Of a DNA stretch of 64,000 nt, positions 61,373-64,000 are shown in pieces. Source of the stretch: Streptomyces fulvoviolaceus (lineage in GTDB: Bacteria > Actinomycetota > Actinomycetes > Streptomycetales > Streptomycetaceae); NCBI RefSeq assembly GCF_000718165.1, contig NZ_JOEY01000035.1:1-64000 (forward strand). Reading direction: 5' to 3'. The notes beneath the pieces are model-generated. The model was not told the origin of the DNA, made no database searches, and saw nothing but the letters and a program-made list of their open reading frames with translations. How positions within the stretch are numbered: the stretch's first letter is position 1; every line of letters begins with the position of its first letter. The translations under genes and the position numbers were made by a program.

Positions 61373-62293
61373 ATGGGAATCCAGAGAATCGAATCGGTCA
61401 CCTACGGCATCGACGACCTCGGCGAATGCGTCCGGTTCTTCGGCGACTTCGGACTGTTCCTGGTGGAGAAGAGCGACGAGCACGCGGTGTTCGAGACGCT
61501 CACCGGCCAGACCCTCCACCTGGACACCGAGCCGAGCCCGTCGCTGCCGGCTCCCGTGGAGGGCGGACCCACGCTCCGCGAGGTGGTGTGGGGCGTCGAC
61601 ACGACCGAGGAGCTGCGGCGGCTGGTGGCCGCGGCCGGCAAGGACCGAGAGGTCCGCGAGAGCGCCGACGGCGTGCACCACACCGTGGACGAGACCGGCT
61701 TCGGCGTCGGGCTGACCCTGGCCCGGCCGAAGCCCGCGCCCGTCACCCCGCGCCTCGCCAACGCGCTGGGCAGCGTGGACCGCTGGAACACCGCCCTGGA
61801 GCCGCTGGGGCGGGCCTACCCGCTGCGCATGTGCCACGTGGCCCTCAACATCCCCAAGCCGGGCAAGGAGGAGGCCGTCGCGTTCTACACGGAGCGCCTC
61901 GGCTTCCGGCCCACCGACGTGGTCGAGCCCATGGGCGTCTTCATGCAGGCCCCGGGCGACGAGGACCAGCACACGATGCTGCTGTGCCACCGCCCCGACC
62001 GGGCCGGCGTGAACCACATCGCCTACGAGGTCCCCGGCTTCGACGACGTGATCGAGGGCGGCAACCACATGATCGAGCGGGGCTGGCGGGAGGCCCGCAG
62101 GCTCGGCCGCCACACCATCGGCTCGAACGTCTTCCGCTTCCTGCACGCCCCGTGCGGCGGCCGCGTCGAGTACGCCGCCGACATGGACCGGGTCGACGCC
62201 TCCTACGAGACCCGCGTCCACGAAACCACTCCGCCCCACCACATCTGGGCCCTGCGCACCCACCGCGACCAGGAAGCCCCGGCCCAGTCCTGA
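61373..62293 (+). CDS. VOC-family (glyoxalase/extradiol dioxygenase-like) protein
   Basis: 306 residues, two VOC modules. Putative metal ligands in the second: His in RMCHVALNIPKPG (about residue 154), His in GVNHIAYEVPGFDD (about residue 217), and Glu in GGRVEYAADMD (about residue 265), the spacing of extradiol dioxygenases. The first module (MGIQRIESVTYGIDDLGECVRFF) lacks a clear set. Followed after 20 bp by an aldehyde dehydrogenase and then an FAH-family gene, a combination typical of meta-cleavage pathways: ring opening, semialdehyde oxidation, hydrolysis or decarboxylation. Confidence 0.85.
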   Translation: MGIQRIESVTYGIDDLGECVRFFGDFGLFLVEKSDEHAVFETLTGQTLHLDTEPSPSLPAPVEGGPTLREVVWGVDTTEELRRLVAAAGKDREVRESADGVHHTVDETGFGVGLTLARPKPAPVTPRLANALGSVDRWNTALEPLGRAYPLRMCHVALNIPKPGKEEAVAFYTERLGFRPTDVVEPMGVFMQAPGDEDQHTMLLCHRPDRAGVNHIAYEVPGFDDVIEGGNHMIERGWREARRLGRHTIGSNVFRFLHAPCGGRVEYAADMDRVDASYETRVHETTPPHHIWALRTHRDQEAPAQS

Positions 62294-62313
62294 CCCTGAG
62301 AGGGCACCCACCC

Positions 62314-63762
62314 ATGACCACCGACCACGGCTACCCCGCCGTCCGCATGTACATCGCGGGCGAGTGGTGCCAGGGCGGATCCGGACAGACCGCCCCGATC
62401 GTGAACCCGGCCACCGAGGAGGTGATCGGAGCGGTGCCGCTGGCCACCCCGGCCGACCTGGACCGGGCCCTCGGCGCCGCCGAGGGAGGCTTCCGCATCT
62501 GGCGCGAGACACCGATAGCCGAGCGCACCGAGATCCTGCACACCGCCGCCGACCTCCTCACCGAGCGCGCCGTCGAGGTGGGCCGGATCATGACCCTGGA
62601 GCAGGGCAAGCCGCTCGCGGAGGCGACCGGCGAGGCCCGCCGCGTCGCCGACACCCTGCGCTGGCACATCGAGGACGCCCGCCGCGCGTACGGCCGGATC
62701 ATCCCCTCGGCCCCGGGCACCGTGCTCACCGTGCGCCGCGAACCCGTAGGCCCCGTCGCCGCGTTCGTCCCCTGGAACTTCCCGGCGGGCGGCCCGATGC
62801 GGAAGATCTCCTCCGCGCTGACGGCAGGCTGCTCCATCGTCATCAAGGCCTCCGAGGAGACCCCGGCGACGGCCGCCGCCCTGGTGGCCTGCTTCGCCGA
62901 CGCGGGCCTGCCCGCCGGTGTCCTGAACCTCGTCTTCGGTGAACCGGCCGAGGTCTCCGCACACCTGATCGCATCCCCGGTGATCCGCCTGATCGCCTTC
63001 ACCGGCTCGGTCCCCGTGGGCAAGCTCCTCGCCGCCGAGGCCGGCAAGGTCATGAAGCCGTCCCTGATGGAACTGGGCGGCCACGCCCCGGTCATCGTGT
63101 GCGCCGACGCCGACCCCGTGCAGGCAGCCCGCAAGGCCGCTCAGGCGAAGTTCGTCAACGCAGGCCAGGTGTGCACCTCGCCGAGCCGCTTCCTCGTCCA
63201 CGAGAGCCTGGTCGAGGACTTCACCGCCGAGTTCGTGCAGGCCGCCGAGGCGGTCGTCGTCGGCGACGGTCTGGAAGAGGGCACGAAGATGGGCCCCCTC
63301 GCCAACGAGCGCCGGCTCAAGGCGATGGAACGGCTCACCGCCGACGCCGTCGCCCGCGGCGCCAAGGTCCTCACCGGCGGCGAACGGCTCGACCGCCCCG
63401 GGTACTTCTTCGCGCCGACCGTCCTGACCGACGTACCCGAGGACGCGGAACTGCTGCACGAGGAGCCGTTCGGACCGCTCGCCCCCATCGTCCCGTTCAC
63501 CGACCTCGACGAGGCACTCGCGACCGCGAACGCGCTGCCGTACGGCCTCGCCGCCTACGGCTTCACGCGGTCCGCCGCGACCGCCGAGAAGCTCTCGGGC
63601 GGGCTGGAGGCCGGCATCCTGTCGATCAACCACTGCGGCGGCTCCGTCCACGAGGCCCCTTCGGGCGGAGTGAAGGAGAGCGGGTACGGCCGTGAAGGCG
63701 GCCCCGAGGCCCTGGACTCCTACCTGATCACCAAGCGCGTCTCCCATCTGCTGGTGCCATGA
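62314..63762 (+). CDS. NAD(P)-dependent aldehyde dehydrogenase (succinate-semialdehyde dehydrogenase family)
   Basis: 482 residues. PWNFPAGGPMRKISSALTAGCSIVIKASEETP (cofactor and active-site Asn), FTGSVPVGKLL, general base Glu in MELGGHAPVIV (about residue 252), nucleophile Cys in FVNAGQVCTSPSRFLVHE (about residue 286), and EEPFGPLAPI. Most like GabD-type and hydroxymuconic-semialdehyde dehydrogenases. AGAGGG precedes the ATG at 62314. Its stop overlaps the start of the FAH-family gene (ATGA), so both are translated together. Confidence 0.93.
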   Translation: MTTDHGYPAVRMYIAGEWCQGGSGQTAPIVNPATEEVIGAVPLATPADLDRALGAAEGGFRIWRETPIAERTEILHTAADLLTERAVEVGRIMTLEQGKPLAEATGEARRVADTLRWHIEDARRAYGRIIPSAPGTVLTVRREPVGPVAAFVPWNFPAGGPMRKISSALTAGCSIVIKASEETPATAAALVACFADAGLPAGVLNLVFGEPAEVSAHLIASPVIRLIAFTGSVPVGKLLAAEAGKVMKPSLMELGGHAPVIVCADADPVQAARKAAQAKFVNAGQVCTSPSRFLVHESLVEDFTAEFVQAAEAVVVGDGLEEGTKMGPLANERRLKAMERLTADAVARGAKVLTGGERLDRPGYFFAPTVLTDVPEDAELLHEEPFGPLAPIVPFTDLDEALATANALPYGLAAYGFTRSAATAEKLSGGLEAGILSINHCGGSVHEAPSGGVKESGYGREGGPEALDSYLITKRVSHLLVP

Positions 63763-64000
63763 GGTACACGCGAGTCTCGGTCGGCGGCCGGGCGGTGTGG
63801 GGCCGGGTGGGGGAGGAGGACATCGAGCTGCTGTCCGAGTCCCCGCTGGAGTGCGACCCGGACGTGATCGGCACGGTGGCGCGCGCAACTGCCGTATGGC
63901 TGCCGCCTGTTGTGCCGCCCGTGTTCTATGCGGTCGGCTACAACTACCCCCGGCACATCGCGCACGCCGGAGCCACCACGCCGGACCGCCCCGAGGTCGG
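63759..64000 (+). CDS. FAH-family hydrolase/isomerase (N-terminal part; runs off the window)
   Basis: 80 residues are visible. MRYTRVSVGGRAVWGRVGEE is the beta-rich N-terminal start and PPVFYAVGYNYPRHIAHAGAT matches the conserved (I/V)xxVGxNYxxH entry to the catalytic domain of fumarylacetoacetate hydrolase-like proteins. The family includes 2-hydroxyhepta-2,4-diene-1,7-dioate isomerase and acylpyruvate hydrolases, the usual partners of extradiol dioxygenase and semialdehyde dehydrogenase. The gene continues beyond position 64000. Confidence 0.82.
   Translation, partial: MRYTRVSVGGRAVWGRVGEEDIELLSESPLECDPDVIGTVARATAVWLPPVVPPVFYAVGYNYPRHIAHAGATTPDRPEV

Overview
The DNA is very GC-rich, with strong third-codon GC bias, GTG starts, many stop-start overlaps, families of dispersed GC-rich palindromic repeats, and one-component regulators beside nearly every operon. 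This points to a Streptomyces or close relative. The window reads like chromosomal accessory or adaptive-metabolism territory: a stand-alone polyketide synthase, several sugar and aromatic catabolic clusters, and many regulators. No rRNA, tRNA, phage or CRISPR array was seen. Region 1-6.4 kb: a truncated pyruvate dehydrogenase E1 (aceE-like) whose broken end abuts a structured, repeated sequence; an NmrA-like reductase; a cupin; an AhpD-like protein; a ROK repressor divergent from a TauD-type dioxygenase. 6.4-14.4 kb: one 2655-residue enzyme with acyl-adenylating loading domain, ACP, KS, AT, DH, KR, ACP and thioesterase. 14.6-22.5 kb: a secreted ricin-domain pectate lyase (PL3), an orphan binding protein divergent from a MarR regulator, a hexapeptide acyltransferase fused to a toroid-like domain, a MITE, a Nudix hydrolase, and a frameshifted aldo/keto reductase behind a MerR-type promoter. 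22.5-39.4 kb: cyclitol (myo-inositol-like) catabolism. GntR, iolD and iolC run left; a binding protein, permease, ATPase, IolE-like isomerase and inositol dehydrogenase run right from a shared promoter region with a large inverted repeat. A second operon (PhyH oxygenase, SDR, IolG-type dehydrogenase, broken Gfo/Idh gene) is divergent from a LacI regulator, and a further Gfo/Idh gene is divergent from another LacI regulator. The broken Gfo/Idh gene carries the second copy of the structured sequence found at position 1.  39.5-47.7 kb: a membrane protein, a DHA2-type exporter, an orphan histidine kinase, a zinc alcohol dehydrogenase and a MarR regulator; near-identical MarR-like sites lie before the exporter and between dehydrogenase and marR. 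Then an orphan OmpR-type regulator, an EamA exporter and a LysR regulator. 47.7-53.5 kb: a GntR-controlled operon with the three lower-pathway enzymes of gallate degradation (galB, galC, galD-like), a VOC-type extradiol dioxygenase in the place where a gallate dioxygenase would be expected, and an aromatic acid/H+ symporter. 53.5-64 kb: an HSPA12-like Hsp70 ATPase, a cupin, then a long rightward catabolic cluster: AhpD-like protein, ribose-type ABC importer, LysR, VOC dioxygenase, aldehyde dehydrogenase and the start of an FAH-family hydrolase. That enzyme set resembles meta-cleavage of an aromatic acid. The most unusual signal is the pair of structured sequences at 1-163 and 32325-32468. Both have the same pseudoknot with compensating base changes, and both stop exactly where a broken coding sequence resumes, as expected for a guide-type RNA at the right end of an IS200/IS605-like element. 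No tnpB is visible inside the window.
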